Positions 17,041-26,870 of a DNA stretch of 64,000 bases are shown here, piece by piece (within the stretch, counting starts at the first letter, position 1; each line of letters starts with the position of its first letter). The position numbers were made by a program, and so were the translations under genes. The stretch lies in NCBI GenBank assembly GCA_901420285.1, contig CABDVE010000001.1, forward strand, positions 1,736,001 through 1,800,000, written 5' to 3'. The DNA comes from Stutzerimonas stutzeri (GTDB lineage: Bacteria; Pseudomonadota; Gammaproteobacteria; Enterobacterales; Pasteurellaceae). The notes under the pieces are model-generated. The model had not been told where the DNA came from and ran no database searches. It worked only from the letters and a program-made list of their open reading frames with translations.

Positions 17041-17095
17041 GTTTGGCTAGCGCCAAACACGGATGTCAGAAAATGTTTGTCTTTTACAAACATTT
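17041..17095 (-). promoter_or_regulatory. Two hairpins in the aceE leader
   Basis: GTTTGGC-TAGC-GCCAAAC (17041-17058) and AAATGTTTGT-CTTTT-ACAAACATTT (17071-17095) are perfect stems within 90 bases upstream of the aceE start. They may be regulator dyads (for example for a PdhR-like repressor) or leader RNA structures; no specific regulator is assigned. Confidence 0.4.
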
Positions 17096-17307
17096 AACAA
17101 ATCGTGCAAATTTTAGAAGATTTTTTGCAATAAAGATAGTAAATTTTCACCGATGTACCGGCTCTACCGGCAACGTTTTCACCCGTAAAAGCGCGATGAT
17201 TCTTCATTAATTTTTAAGTAAATCCGCTAAAATTTGCGCAGAAAATATTGCACCGACGGCATAATTCTTCTAAAGTTTCAGCGCCTTTCATTCTTCGAGG
17301 AACTTAT

Positions 17308-17766
17308 ATGAACACCACATCCCGCACCATTTCCAATCATAAACGTATCGCTCTTGTGGCTCACGATAGCTGCAAGCAAAGTCTGCTCCAATGGACCCTC
17401 GCTCACAGCACCGCATTGAAACCGCATCAGCTCTACGCGACCGGTACCACCGGCCATTTGCTGGCGCGCGCAACCGGCTTACACATTCATTCGTTATTAA
17501 GTGGCCCGATGGGCGGCGACCAACAGCTCGGCGGGCTGATTGCCGAGAAAAAAATCGACTTAATGATTTTCTTTTGGGATCCGATGAACGCCGCACCGCA
17601 CGATCCCGATGTAAAAGCGCTTATGCGCATTGCTACCGTGTGGAACATTCCGGTCGCCATCAACCAAGCATCGGCGGATTTTTTATTGACTTCGCCGTTA
17701 TTCAAACAAGACGTCGAAATTGAAATTCCCGATTATGAAGGTTATTTACAAGAACGCTTAAGCTAA
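17308..17766 (+). CDS. mgsA: Methylglyoxal synthase
   Basis: 152 residues starting [20 protein letters not shown] after ribosome site GAGGAA. It converts dihydroxyacetone phosphate to methylglyoxal. Family landmarks are [35 protein letters not shown] and [20 protein letters not shown]. It is divergent from aceE. NSTAL-type coding of the dispersed motif appears as HSTALKPHQ (17406). The longer frame from 17248 lacks a ribosome site. Confidence 0.95.
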   Translation: MNTTSRTISNHKRIALVAHDSCKQSLLQWTLAHSTALKPHQLYATGTTGHLLARATGLHIHSLLSGPMGGDQQLGGLIAEKKIDLMIFFWDPMNAAPHDPDVKALMRIATVWNIPVAINQASADFLLTSPLFKQDVEIEIPDYEGYLQERLS

Positions 17767-17795
17767 AACTTTCAAAAAACCGCAGTTAGAAAACG

Positions 17796-17826
17796 AAAAA
17801 GGCGATAAATCATTTATCGCCTTTTT
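17796..17826. terminator. Bidirectional terminator between mgsA and ydgA
   Basis: AAAAAGGCGATAAA pairs with TTTATCGCCTTTTT around a three-base loop; it has A-rich and T-rich flanks on both sides and sits between convergent genes. Confidence 0.85.
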
Positions 17827-17845
17827 GTTTGGTTCTTGCCGTTAA

Positions 17846-19333
17846 CTAGTGTTGCATCGCGGCACCCATTATCAACATAAGAAGAATGCCTTGAACTTGT
17901 TCTTCCGGTACCGGCCGGCCATTTAACTTCAATTCACCGTTTTCAAGCACCAATTTCATGGTCACAGATTTCTCATTATTCACCGCAAAACCGTTTTTCG
18001 CCCCTTCTGCCGCCAATTCTTCAATTTTGGCTTTAACCATTGCTTTTACCTCGTTTTGCTCTTCTTTCGGTGCGAGTTTCACCATGAGGTTCTCTGCAGT
18101 GGCTTTATCTAACTGAATATCCACCGCGAAATCGGTAAATTGTTTATACAGATTGCCACGCATTAAATCGAATTTCGGATTTTTCGCTAGCGCGATATTT
18201 AAATCCAACGAGAGTTTGCCTTGTTCATCAGAAATTGAAAGCGGGTTAAGCTTGATTTGTGGTTGATTATTAAAAATCGCCATACCGTGTTGGTTTACCC
18301 AAGTATCCAGCAACTGACCGACTAACGCATCCGTATTCGCGCCCTGTTCTTTTGCCGCGTTAAAGATCGCAACGAAAGATTCCAATAACGCATTTATCGC
18401 ATTAGCCTCTAAATGATTGAATTCCAAGTTGTAAACCACTTTTCCCAAGTCTGTGTTATCAATTTTAATTGAATCGACCGAATTGGTTCCTTTTAAGCTA
18501 ACAAAATCTCCGTCAAGACTGATTTCAGACGCTCCCTTCACACCTTTTTCAACGAACGATATCGCTTTACCGTTTTCATCCAAACCGGTCATTTCCAAAC
18601 TTTCTACGGAAGAAGAGCCTTTTCCGGTATAAAGATAAGCCCATTTTGTCGGCGCAAAGGCAGTATCAAATCGAATGCCTTGCCATTTCAATTTCACGGA
18701 TTCAAGCTCATTACCGCCTAAATTGGCAAAATCCATACCGAGCGCATCAATTCGTACATTATATGTTCCCGCCAAATCTTTATTGACGTCAAAATCCGTA
18801 ACGATATTCGACCAAGAAATCTTATTGTTTGCCGATTGGGGATCAACAAATTCACCGCCTGCCAATTCAAATCCGCCTTTGGTGTTTAAACCGTAACCGG
18901 TCGAAGCATAATATTCAATGGGTTTGTCCGATTTTATGGTTTCGAATAAGGCTTGCGTACTTTCGTTTTTAGCAATAAAACCTTCCGCCGAATACATTAC
19001 CGGTAAGAAATTTAGCTGCGCTAAACGATTCAACGGTAACGGACCGTGATAAAGTTTGGTAGAAAACGGAATCGTCAATTGTTTTTGCGCTTGCGGAAGG
19101 GAAATCACCACTTCATCTTCCACTTGAGAACTGAATAAGCCGCGTTCAAAAGACTTATTTTTGAATTCCACATTCAAGGAATCCGATACGCCAAGAGCTT
19201 TGAATTTTTGATTCGCTTGCTCAATTTGGCGTTTATATTCGGTTTCCGCCGTTTGACCGGTGAACCACGCACCACCAATCCAAGCAGCACCGAGTACCGC
19301 AATTACGCCAATAGCAACTTTTGATTTTTTCAT
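17846..19333 (-). CDS. ydgA: DUF945 family protein (YdgA-like)
   Basis: 495 residues. MKKSKVAIGVIAVLGAAWIGGAWFTG is an uncleaved or cleavable N-terminal hydrophobic anchor, followed by a periplasmic domain of alternating strands (TEYKRQIEQANQKFKALG and so on). The order of segments matches the DUF945/YdgA family, whose function is not defined. It is a single gene, convergent with mgsA and divergent from dnaK. Confidence 0.8.
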   Translation of the reverse strand: MKKSKVAIGVIAVLGAAWIGGAWFTGQTAETEYKRQIEQANQKFKALGVSDSLNVEFKNKSFERGLFSSQVEDEVVISLPQAQKQLTIPFSTKLYHGPLPLNRLAQLNFLPVMYSAEGFIAKNESTQALFETIKSDKPIEYYASTGYGLNTKGGFELAGGEFVDPQSANNKISWSNIVTDFDVNKDLAGTYNVRIDALGMDFANLGGNELESVKLKWQGIRFDTAFAPTKWAYLYTGKGSSSVESLEMTGLDENGKAISFVEKGVKGASEISLDGDFVSLKGTNSVDSIKIDNTDLGKVVYNLEFNHLEANAINALLESFVAIFNAAKEQGANTDALVGQLLDTWVNQHGMAIFNNQPQIKLNPLSISDEQGKLSLDLNIALAKNPKFDLMRGNLYKQFTDFAVDIQLDKATAENLMVKLAPKEEQNEVKAMVKAKIEELAAEGAKNGFAVNNEKSVTMKLVLENGELKLNGRPVPEEQVQGILLMLIMGAAMQH

Positions 19334-19498
19334 AAATTATCCTTTTAATGAGTCATGAGATGTAAAGATCGCTCGGGATTCTACCGTATTTTTCCTAGTA
19401 TTTCACTTTTTGTCTATTTTGTTCCAATGTAATGCTCACGCAAATACTTGAGAAGTCTTTAGCAAAACGAATCGAACGGAAATTTCACCTTCTGTAAT

Positions 19499-19532
19499 AG
19501 CACCGCATTGGAGGCGCTTCCAATGCGGTGCT
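19499..19532. repeat. Inverted pair of CAATGCGGTGCT motifs
   Basis: AGCACCGCATTG (19499-19510) and CAATGCGGTGCT (19521-19532), extended by TAATAGC/GCTATTA, form a stem with an 8- to 10-base loop. It stands between divergent genes, so it is not at the 3' end of either neighbour. Confidence 0.85.
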
Positions 19533-19698
19533 ATTACGACCTTCCACTGTCTCAAAGGCAACTGAATAGGTGTAATTTCAATTCTAATTTCATATTTTTT
19601 CAGCTTCCCCCTTGAAGATTTTCCATATGTTCTTATGTTGCGGAACACAAACCGGAATGTGCGCATTTTTAACAAAATGAAATTTTTTAAAATTTTCT

Positions 19699-19724
19699 CT
19701 TGAAATGCGAAAGAACATCCACAT
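19699..19724 (+). promoter_or_regulatory. Sigma-32 heat-shock promoter of dnaK
   Basis: CTTGAAA (19699-19705), 13 bases, then CCACAT (19719-19724) matches the RpoH consensus CTTGAAA-N13/14-CCCCAT with one change. It lies 55 bases upstream of the dnaK start. Confidence 0.75.
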
Positions 19725-19778
19725 CTTACAGTTCGTAACAAATTACACTAAATTTAAATTTTTACTTAGGAGTACAAA

Positions 19779-21680
19779 ATGGGAAAAATTATTGGTATTG
19801 ACTTAGGTACAACCAACTCTTGTGTGGCTGTTATGGAAGGTGACAAACCTCGCGTAATCGAAAATGCCGAAGGCGATCGCACCACTCCGTCAATCATCGC
19901 TTATACAAATGATAACGAAACGTTAGTGGGTCAACCGGCAAAACGCCAAGCGGTGACTAATCCGAAAAACACCTTATTTGCAATTAAACGTTTAATCGGT
20001 CGTCGTTTTGAAGACGAAGAAGTAAAACGCGACATCGACATTATGCCGTTTGCAATTACCAAAGCGGACAATGGCGATGCATGGGTCGAAGTGAAAGGTG
20101 AGAAATTAGCCCCTCCGCAAATTTCTGCTGAAGTGTTGAAAAAAATGAAAAAAGCGGCCGAAGATTACTTGGGCGAACCGGTTACCGAAGCGGTGATTAC
20201 TGTGCCGGCATACTTTAACGATGCACAACGCCAGGCAACCAAAGACGCCGGTCGTATCGCAGGGTTAGACGTTAAACGTATCATCAACGAACCGACAGCC
20301 GCCGCATTGGCTTATGGTTTAGATAAAGGTACAGGTAACCACACAATTGCGGTTTACGACCTAGGTGGTGGTACATTCGACCTATCTATCATCGAAATCG
20401 ATGAAGTTGGTGGAGAAAAAACTTTTGAAGTATTAGCAACCAACGGTGACACACACTTAGGTGGTGAAGACTTCGATAACCGCATCATCAACTATTTAGT
20501 CGATGAATTCAAAAAAGAACAAGGTATCGATTTACGCAATGATCCGCTTGCTATGCAACGTTTGAAAGAAGCGGCAGAAAAAGCCAAAATTGAGCTTTCT
20601 TCCGCACAACAAACAGATGTGAATCTTCCTTATATCACAGCGGACGCAACCGGTCCTAAACACTTGAATATTAAATTGACTCGCGCGAAATTAGAGTCTT
20701 TGGTTGAAGATCTCGTGGCGAAATCTCTTGAACCTGTACGTATTGCGTTAAAAGATGCCGGCAAATCTCCGTCTGAAATCGACGATGTGATTTTAGTGGG
20801 CGGTCAAACTCGTATGCCGTTGGTTCAACAGGAAGTGGAAAAATTCTTTGGCAAAGCACCGCGTAAAGACGTGAACCCAGACGAAGCCGTTGCAATCGGT
20901 GCGGCGGTACAAGGTGGTGTGTTAGCCGGCGACGTAAAAGACGTATTATTGTTAGACGTTACTCCGCTCTCTCTTGGTATCGAAACCATGGGCGGTGTGA
21001 TGACCACTTTAATTGAGAAAAACACGACGATTCCGACTAAGAAATCACAAGTGTTCTCAACTGCGGAAGATAACCAAAGTGCGGTAACTATTCACGTGTT
21101 ACAAGGTGAACGTAAACAAGCGTCAGCCAATAAATCTTTGGGTCAATTCAACCTTGAAGGCATCAACCCGGCTCCACGCGGTATGCCGCAAATTGAAGTG
21201 ACTTTCGACATTGATGCGGACGGTATTATTCACGTTTCCGCAAAAGATAAAGGCACAGGTAAAGAGCAACAAATTACCATCAAAGCTTCTTCCGGTTTAA
21301 GCGATGAAGAAATTCAACAAATGGTGCGCGATGCCGAAGCGAACGCTGAATCCGACCGTAAATTTGAAGAATTGGTACAAGCCCGCAATCAAGCGGATCA
21401 CTTAGTTCACAGCACGCGTAAACAATTAGACGAAGCGGGTGATAAAGTGCCTGCGGCAGATCGCGGTGCCATCGAAAGCGCATTAAGCGATTTAGAAAAA
21501 GCAGCGAAAGGCGAAGATAAAGTCGTGATTGAAGCCAAACTTCAAGCCCTTGCCGAAGTTGCACAAAAACTTGCACAAACAGCACAACCGCAAGGTGAGC
21601 CACAACAAGCGCAAAGCAACGGCAAACCAAATGATGATGTTGTGGATGCTGAGTTTGAAGAAGTGAAAGATAGTAAGTAG
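19779..21680 (+). CDS. dnaK: Chaperone protein DnaK (Hsp70)
   Basis: 633 residues starting [20 protein letters not shown]. The nucleotide-binding domain shows [28 protein letters not shown] and [11 protein letters not shown]. The linker [13 protein letters not shown] leads to the substrate-binding domain and a C-terminal lid ending [13 protein letters not shown]. It is an ATP-dependent chaperone working with DnaJ and GrpE. It is preceded by a sigma-32 promoter and AGGAG, and followed by a strong terminator, so it is transcribed apart from dnaJ. Confidence 0.98.
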   Translation: MGKIIGIDLGTTNSCVAVMEGDKPRVIENAEGDRTTPSIIAYTNDNETLVGQPAKRQAVTNPKNTLFAIKRLIGRRFEDEEVKRDIDIMPFAITKADNGDAWVEVKGEKLAPPQISAEVLKKMKKAAEDYLGEPVTEAVITVPAYFNDAQRQATKDAGRIAGLDVKRIINEPTAAALAYGLDKGTGNHTIAVYDLGGGTFDLSIIEIDEVGGEKTFEVLATNGDTHLGGEDFDNRIINYLVDEFKKEQGIDLRNDPLAMQRLKEAAEKAKIELSSAQQTDVNLPYITADATGPKHLNIKLTRAKLESLVEDLVAKSLEPVRIALKDAGKSPSEIDDVILVGGQTRMPLVQQEVEKFFGKAPRKDVNPDEAVAIGAAVQGGVLAGDVKDVLLLDVTPLSLGIETMGGVMTTLIEKNTTIPTKKSQVFSTAEDNQSAVTIHVLQGERKQASANKSLGQFNLEGINPAPRGMPQIEVTFDIDADGIIHVSAKDKGTGKEQQITIKASSGLSDEEIQQMVRDAEANAESDRKFEELVQARNQADHLVHSTRKQLDEAGDKVPAADRGAIESALSDLEKAAKGEDKVVIEAKLQALAEVAQKLAQTAQPQGEPQQAQSNGKPNDDVVDAEFEEVKDSK

Positions 21681-21700
21681 TTTCACTCTCACTAAAATAA

Positions 21701-21724
21701 AAGGGCGTAGCAATACGCCCTTTT
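21701..21724 (+). terminator. Terminator after dnaK
   Basis: AAGGGCGTA-GCAA-TACGCCCTT stem followed by TTT, 20 bases after the stop codon. Confidence 0.85.
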
Positions 21725-21744
21725 GGTGTATTCATCAACCACAA

Positions 21745-21784
21745 TTTTTTCTGACTTTATTTAAAAAAGTGAAGTCAGAAAAAA
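21745..21784. other. Hairpin upstream of the GyrI-like gene
   Basis: TTTTTTCTGACTT (21745-21757) pairs with AAGTCAGAAAAAA (21772-21784), a perfect 13-bp stem around 14 bases, just upstream of the AGGAG of the next gene. It could be a second terminator or a regulator site. Confidence 0.5.
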
Positions 21785-21800
21785 TAAACTAGGAGAACAA

Positions 21801-22199
21801 ATGGCGCTAAAACTCTACCCAATCGTACAACAACGCTTAAATAACAACATAGCAAATAAGATCATCCCAATCCTTTGGCAAAACAATTTCGATAAACTGC
21901 CACAAGGTCACTATTGTTATGGCATTTATTTTAATTATGCTGCGAATTACCAAGCAGACTATGATTTTGCGATTGCAAGTGAAGCAGTATTAGAGACTGA
22001 TATCCCGGTGATTGAAATTGAAGATTTGAGTTTCTACGAAGTTTTTCGCTGTAAAATAGATGAAATTTATCAAACATGGCAACTGATCTGGAAAAAAGAA
22101 CAACAAGGTTTACTTACGCGGGCTTATTCGGTGGATTTTGAAAAATACCACCCTAATGGTTTAGTAGAAATTTATATCGCCATTGCACCACATTGCTAA
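21801..22199 (+). CDS. GyrI-like effector-binding domain protein, hypothetical
   Basis: 132 residues beginning MALKLYPIVQQRLNNNIANK with ribosome site AGGAG. The arrangement of a short N-terminal part, GHYCYGIYFNYAANYQADYDFAIASEA, a charged middle, and a C-terminal strand pair (YSVDFEKYHPNGLVEIYIAI) resembles the GyrI-like/AraC effector-binding small-molecule domain without a DNA-binding part. No function is assigned. It sits between dnaK and dnaJ, which are usually adjacent, and is bounded by hairpins, suggesting insertion as its own transcription unit. Confidence 0.6.
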   Translation: MALKLYPIVQQRLNNNIANKIIPILWQNNFDKLPQGHYCYGIYFNYAANYQADYDFAIASEAVLETDIPVIEIEDLSFYEVFRCKIDEIYQTWQLIWKKEQQGLLTRAYSVDFEKYHPNGLVEIYIAIAPHC

Positions 22200-22618
22200 G
22201 CCCAAAGTGCGTAAAATTTTATAAAAAATGACCGCACTTGAAGGTCGTGTGGCGATAATGTGTTCCGCATCAGGACAATCTGCGGTTTTTTATGCAATGT
22301 TGAATATTTTAGAAGTCGACGATCACTTTATTTCTTCCTCTGCAGCAAAATAAGGGCATTCAAGACAGGTAATTCAGCCTGCCTCTTTGAACAACAACAT
22401 ATCGTAACAGAAATATGAACGGCTCATTTTGGTTTGTTGATTTTCATTTGGCTATATACAAACGAAAATAAGCTGGGTCATACCTTAATAAATTCATGTG
22501 TTGGCTCTTGATATTTCTGCCTTTGACATCATTTTGGTGTTTAAAACTATTGTTCATATAATACAATACATAATCATAGAAGTAGCATTTGATATTTTAA
22601 ACGGAAAATTGAAACATT
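22200..22618. other. Intergenic region before dnaJ
   Basis: 419 bases without a credible gene. It contains one classical uptake signal (ACCGCACTT at 22231) and a likely sigma-70 promoter near its right end; the rest is AT-rich with no recognised feature. Confidence 0.6.
22534..22562 (+). promoter_or_regulatory. Putative sigma-70 promoter of dnaJ
   Basis: TTGGTG (22534-22539), a 17-base spacer and a perfect TATAAT (22557-22562) end 56 bases before the dnaJ start. No sigma-32 match as good as that of dnaK was seen. Confidence 0.5.
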
Positions 22619-23752
22619 ATGGCAAAACAAGACTACTACGAACTACTCGGCATCTCAAAAGGCGCAGACGAAAAAGAAATTAAACGCGCCTACAAAAAAC
22701 TCGCGATGAAATATCACCCCGATCGCACGCAAGGCGATAAGGAAAAGGAATCTAAATTCAAAGAAATTCAAGAAGCCTACGAAATCCTTAGTGATAAAGA
22801 AAAACGTGCGGCTTACGATCAATACGGTCACGCCGCCTTTGAACAAGGTGGTTTTGGCGGTGGATTCGGCGGCACCGATTTCGGCGATATGTTTGGCGAT
22901 ATTTTTGGTGACATTTTTGGCGGCGGACGCACTCGTCAACGTGTCGTTCGCGGTGAAGACTTACGTTATGACTTAGAAATCACTCTCGAAGAAGCTGTAA
23001 AAGGCGTTACCAAAGATATTCAAATCAATACCCTCGCACATTGCAACAACTGTGACGGAAGCGGTGCAGAGAAAGGCTCGAAAGTGGAAATCTGTCCGAC
23101 CTGTCATGGTGCCGGACGCATTCGTCGTCAACAAGGTTTCTTTGTCACCGAAGTCGCTTGCCCGACTTGCCAAGGCTCCGGCAAAAAAATCGAAAAACCG
23201 TGCCGCAGCTGTCACGGCGAAGGCCGCGTGCATAAAAAAGAAAATCTTTCCGTTAAAATTCCGGCCGGCGTGGACAGTGGCAACCAACTTCGCTTGGCCG
23301 GCAAAGGTGCTGCGGGCGAACAAGGCGCACCGGCCGGCGATTTATATGTGATAATTCACGTGAAAGATCACCATATTTTTGAACGTGACGGCAATAATCT
23401 TTATTGTGAAGTGCCGATTAGCTTCACGACTGCCGCGCTAGGCGGTGAGATTGAAGTGCCGACGTTAGACGGTAGAGTAAAACTCAAAATTCCGGCGGAA
23501 ACGCAAACCGGCAAATTATTCCGGATGCGCGGTAAAGGCGTAACGTCCGCCCGCAACGGTTACGCCGGCGATTTAATTTGTCGCATTGTGGTCGAAACAC
23601 CGGTGAATTTAAGCAAAGAACAAAAAGAATTATTGGAAAAACTGGAAGAAAGCTTGCAAGGAAAAGGCTTGAGTAAACACAGTCCTAAATCCTCCGGTTT
23701 TCTGGACGGAGTGAAAAAATTCTTTGACAATCTAGGCAAGTCAGACAAATAA
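22619..23752 (+). CDS. dnaJ: Chaperone protein DnaJ (Hsp40)
   Basis: 377 residues starting [20 protein letters not shown]. The J-domain has the HPD tripeptide in KYHPDRT, then a Gly/Phe-rich linker ([18 protein letters not shown]). Four CxxCxGxG zinc repeats follow ([32 protein letters not shown]), then the C-terminal substrate-binding domains. It delivers substrates to DnaK and stimulates its ATPase. A strong terminator follows. Confidence 0.98.
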   Translation: MAKQDYYELLGISKGADEKEIKRAYKKLAMKYHPDRTQGDKEKESKFKEIQEAYEILSDKEKRAAYDQYGHAAFEQGGFGGGFGGTDFGDMFGDIFGDIFGGGRTRQRVVRGEDLRYDLEITLEEAVKGVTKDIQINTLAHCNNCDGSGAEKGSKVEICPTCHGAGRIRRQQGFFVTEVACPTCQGSGKKIEKPCRSCHGEGRVHKKENLSVKIPAGVDSGNQLRLAGKGAAGEQGAPAGDLYVIIHVKDHHIFERDGNNLYCEVPISFTTAALGGEIEVPTLDGRVKLKIPAETQTGKLFRMRGKGVTSARNGYAGDLICRIVVETPVNLSKEQKELLEKLEESLQGKGLSKHSPKSSGFLDGVKKFFDNLGKSDK

Positions 23753-23761
23753 GCTCACATA

Positions 23762-23790
23762 AAAAAGTCCGCATTACGCGGACTTTTTTT
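23762..23790 (+). terminator. Terminator after dnaJ
   Basis: AAAAAGTCCGC-ATTAC-GCGGACTTTTTTT, starting 10 bases after the dnaJ stop. Confidence 0.9.
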
Positions 23791-23869
23791 CTATCGGCGC
23801 TCCGCATTGCGCAAATAAGAACGCGTTCAATTTAAACGGTTGTTAAACATCGTGATAACGCCTGTTGTA

Positions 23870-24013
23870 TCCGATGCGGTGCTATTTTGAGGGTTCAATG
23901 CGGTGCTGTTTTAAGGGTTCAATGCGGTGCTATTTTGAGGGTTCAATGCGGTGCTGTTTTAAGCGTTCAATGCGGTGCTGTTTTAAGAGTTCAATGCGGT
24001 GCTATTTTGAGAG
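23870..24013. repeat. Tandem array of six 24-bp units of the CAATGCGGTGCT motif
   Basis: Units begin at 23870, 23894, 23918, 23942, 23966 and 23990, exactly 24 bases apart. Each reads TTCAATGCGGTGCT then (A/G)TTTT(G/A)AG plus two variable bases; the first unit is degenerate at its left end (TCCGATGCGGTGCT). There are no spacers, all units point the same way, and A and G variants are interleaved. It fills the gap between the convergent dnaJ and modC genes. Confidence 0.95.
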
Positions 24014-24146
24014 ATCGCAAAAATGGCGATATGCGCACTTATAAAAACTTCCCGATAAACTAATTCGATACGACGACAAAAGTCTCCCCCAAGCTCTCAA
24101 AGGAAAATCGGGTCTTTTTTTGTCGCCGATCATTTCATTGAGGGAA

Positions 24147-25202
24147 TTAAACGACTGAAATTGCTTTAATTTGCAAGTAAACCTCTTGCCCTACGGCAAA
24201 ACGTAATTCGTTTTGCGCCCATCTACTGACGCTTGCCCAGATTTTATGCCCTTCCACTAGCACCGCAATATCGATACGTCGTTCTTGCCGTTCAATTTGT
24301 ACGATTTGCCCACGCAAAATATTGCGAATACTGGTTTGCTGCGGCTTAACCAAGGTAACGGAGACATCCGAACTGTAAATACAGACGCGTACGCGTTCGC
24401 CCGCTTCCGCTTGTACTTGATTAAGCCAAAGAGCTTGATTACCGAGAGAAAGGGCGCTCATTGCGTAAGCCGGATTATGTAAATAGAGCGGCAATTCCAG
24501 CACGCTACTTTGCTCACTTTCACCTTTCCAAGGCGCAAAAATCGGGCTGTTCCAAATTTTTTCTACGCTGTCATAAGCTTTTACTTTACCGTTTTCCATT
24601 AACACCACGCGATCGGCCAAGCGCAACAATTCATCTAAGCTATGCGTGACATATAAAATCGGAATATTGATTTCTTTGGAAAGGCGTTCCAAATAGCCCA
24701 TCAATTCGCGTTTACGCGGAACATCAAGCGCTGAAAGCGGTTCGTCCATCAGCAAAATATCGGGATCCGTCAACAGCGCGCGTCCGATGGCAACCCGTTG
24801 TTTTTCACCGCCAGAAAGCGTGAGCGGATAACGTTTCAATAAATGACCGATTCCGAGTAATTCGACGATATAGTCAAAATCCGTCTGTGAGACATTATTC
24901 GCACCGTAACGCAAATTACCTTTCACCGTATAATGCGGAAACAAACGCGCGTCTTGAAACACATAACCGATTTTGCGTTGATGCGCCGGCACGTTTTGTT
25001 GCGTTTCCGTATCCACCAAAGTGCGTGTGTTTAGGCGGATAAATCCCTCGTCCGGCACAGTTAAACCGCTCACCAGATTAATCAATGAGGTTTTACCTGA
25101 ACCGGATAAGCCGAAAATCGCGGTAACGCCTTGCTCGGGAATCTGTAAATCGGTTTGCAACGCAAGTTGGCCAAGTTGTTTTTTTACATTAATTTGCAAC
25201 AT
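24147..25202 (-). CDS. modC: Molybdate ABC transporter, ATP-binding protein
   Basis: 351 residues. ABC motifs are Walker [10 protein letters not shown], signature [15 protein letters not shown] and Walker [13 protein letters not shown]. The C-terminal 70 residues form a molybdate-binding TOBE domain ([19 protein letters not shown]... [14 protein letters not shown]), as in ModC. It energises molybdate uptake with ModA and ModB. It overlaps modB by 14 bases. Confidence 0.95.
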   Translation of the reverse strand: MLQINVKKQLGQLALQTDLQIPEQGVTAIFGLSGSGKTSLINLVSGLTVPDEGFIRLNTRTLVDTETQQNVPAHQRKIGYVFQDARLFPHYTVKGNLRYGANNVSQTDFDYIVELLGIGHLLKRYPLTLSGGEKQRVAIGRALLTDPDILLMDEPLSALDVPRKRELMGYLERLSKEINIPILYVTHSLDELLRLADRVVLMENGKVKAYDSVEKIWNSPIFAPWKGESEQSSVLELPLYLHNPAYAMSALSLGNQALWLNQVQAEAGERVRVCIYSSDVSVTLVKPQQTSIRNILRGQIVQIERQERRIDIAVLVEGHKIWASVSRWAQNELRFAVGQEVYLQIKAISVV

Positions 25203-25917
25203 TAGGTTGTCCTAATTTTTTCTGCATACGTTTGCTTAACCATTCAGATAACAGCAAAGAAATCAATGAAAGAATGATCGCAAATAAACACAAACGCGCG
25301 GTTTGTTCTTCCGCTCCCGGCGTTTGAATAAAGGAATACATTGCAAGCGGTATCGTTTGAGTTTCGCCGGCAATATTGGAAACAAAAGTGATGGTAGCGC
25401 CGAATTCGCCTAGCGAACGGGCAAATCCCAACACTAAGCCGGCTAACACGCCGGGTAACGAAAGCGGCAAAGTTATCGTGAAAAACACGCGCCAAGCTGA
25501 CGCACCTAATGTTTGCGCGGCTTGTTCTAATTTAATATCGATGCTTTCCAAAGAAAGTCGAATTGCGCGTACCACTAATGGAAAGGCCACCACGGCGGAG
25601 GCCAGCACTGCGCCTTTCCAACTAAAACCGAAGGAAAGCCCGAACCATTGATATAAATATTTACCGATAAAGCCGTTACGCCCCATCGCCACCAACAGCA
25701 AATAACCGATAACGACAGGCGGTAACACCAACGGCAGATGAATAATGCCGGTAATTAGCGATTTTCCGTAAAAATTTTTACGCGCCAGCAACCAGGCAAC
25801 TAAGATCGCCAATGGTAAGCTCCACAACATCGAACTAACGGCAACGCTTAAACTTAAACGAATCGCGTTAACTTCCATGCTGCTGAGATTAAAATAAGAG
25901 AGGAATTGAGTAAGCAA
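25189..25917 (-). CDS. modB: Molybdate ABC transporter, permease
   Basis: 242 residues with five or six membrane spans and the permease EAA-type loop [20 protein letters not shown]. The segment [27 protein letters not shown] is typical of ModB. It forms the membrane channel for molybdate. It is separated from modA by 65 bases containing a hairpin and overlaps modC. Confidence 0.95.
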   Translation of the reverse strand: MLTQFLSYFNLSSMEVNAIRLSLSVAVSSMLWSLPLAILVAWLLARKNFYGKSLITGIIHLPLVLPPVVIGYLLLVAMGRNGFIGKYLYQWFGLSFGFSWKGAVLASAVVAFPLVVRAIRLSLESIDIKLEQAAQTLGASAWRVFFTITLPLSLPGVLAGLVLGFARSLGEFGATITFVSNIAGETQTIPLAMYSFIQTPGAEEQTARLCLFAIILSLISLLLSEWLSKRMQKKLGQPNVAN

Positions 25918-25939
25918 ATTATGTTCCTTGGCATAATAA

Positions 25940-25961
25940 AAAGGGCAGAAACCTGCCCTTT
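25940..25961 (-). terminator. Hairpin between modA and modB
   Basis: AAAGGGCAG-AAAC-CTGCCCTTT. Followed leftwards by TTATTATG rather than a long T tract, it may be a partial terminator that makes modA mRNA more abundant than modBC. Confidence 0.55.
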
Positions 25962-25982
25962 CATTGAAAAAATCAATCTGAA

Positions 25983-26747
25983 TTATTTCACGGAAAAACC
26001 ATAGCTCACAAGCACTTTTTTCGCTGCGTCGGATTCTAAATATGTTAAGAAATCGCGAGAATCGGCGTTGTCATGATCTTTTAAGATCGCGACCGGATAA
26101 ACAACCGGTTTGTGGCTGTCGGCCGGGAAAACGCCCACAGTTTTCACATTAGGCGAAACTTTTGCATCTGTGCTGTACACGATGCCGTAAGGGGATTCCG
26201 CACGTTCAACTAATGCCAACGCACCGCGCACGTCTTTCGCACGGGCTAAACGATCTTTCACTTTGTCCCATAAATTTAATTTGGTTAATGCTTCTTCGGC
26301 ATATTGACCGGCCGGTACGTGCGCCGGATCGCCCACGGACAAGTAACTGTCTTTTAATGCCGCAACCCATTCGCCTTTTGCGATATCCACGGAATTCATC
26401 GCGCTTTTCGCCGGCGCAATTAACACTAAATCATTTCCCACCAACACTTTTTCCGTTTCTTTAACAGTTAAATCTTTTTCGGAAAGGTATTTCATCCATT
26501 TATTACTGGCTGACACGAAAATATCCGCCGGTGCGCCCTCTTCCACTTGTTTTGCCAAAGTTGAAGAAGAAGCGAAAGAAAATACCACTTCATTTTTCGG
26601 ATTTTGCTTGGCGTAATCGGCTGCCACTTGTTGCAACGCATCGGTCATAGATGCTGCTGCAAAGACGGTGACTTTCGCCGATGCACCAACCGAAAAACCT
26701 AATCCGGCGATTAAAAGTGCGGTTGAAATTTTGGTTAATTTTTTCAT
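25983..26747 (-). CDS. modA: Molybdate-binding periplasmic protein
   Basis: 254 residues. The signal peptide MKKLTKISTALLIAGLGFSVGASA is cleaved before KVTVFAAASMTDALQQVAADY, the conserved ModA N-terminus. Further ModA features are FSFASSSTLAKQVEEGAPADIFVSAS and the C-terminal FLTYLESDAAKKVLVSYGF. It captures molybdate or tungstate in the periplasm for ModBC. Divergent from modE. Confidence 0.96.
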   Translation of the reverse strand: MKKLTKISTALLIAGLGFSVGASAKVTVFAAASMTDALQQVAADYAKQNPKNEVVFSFASSSTLAKQVEEGAPADIFVSASNKWMKYLSEKDLTVKETEKVLVGNDLVLIAPAKSAMNSVDIAKGEWVAALKDSYLSVGDPAHVPAGQYAEEALTKLNLWDKVKDRLARAKDVRGALALVERAESPYGIVYSTDAKVSPNVKTVGVFPADSHKPVVYPVAILKDHDNADSRDFLTYLESDAAKKVLVSYGFSVK

Positions 26748-26770
26748 TCATCATCTCCTCTATGATTTAA

Positions 26771-26794
26771 CGTTATCTACCTGATTATATATTG
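26771..26794. promoter_or_regulatory. Putative ModE operator
   Basis: CGTTATCT-N8-ATATATTG matches the E. coli ModE site (CGTTATAT-N8-ACATAACG) in length, in 7 of 8 bases on the left and 5 of 8 on the right. It lies 23 bases upstream of modA. A further TATATAACG half-site is at 26840-26848, in front of modE. Confidence 0.45.
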
Positions 26795-26870
26795 AAATAA
26801 AAAATAAGCATATCGAAAAAATACAATTTTGGCATAAAATATATAACGCTCATATTTATAAGGGGATGAA

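Larger units (their letters stand above)
19334..19778. other. Divergent intergenic region ydgA/dnaK
   Basis: 445 bases with no credible gene. It contains the inverted motif hairpin at 19499-19532 and, near the right end, the heat-shock promoter of dnaK. A possible small frame on the minus strand (19436-19741) has no ribosome site and overlaps the promoter. Confidence 0.6.

Noticed and set aside
19436-19741. Minus-strand gene upstream of dnaK
   Set aside because: It overlaps the sigma-32 promoter and a motif hairpin, has no ribosome site and no recognisable protein pattern.
23870-24013. CRISPR array
   Set aside because: Units are 24 bp, contiguous and without variable spacers, and there are no cas genes nearby; it is a plain tandem repeat.
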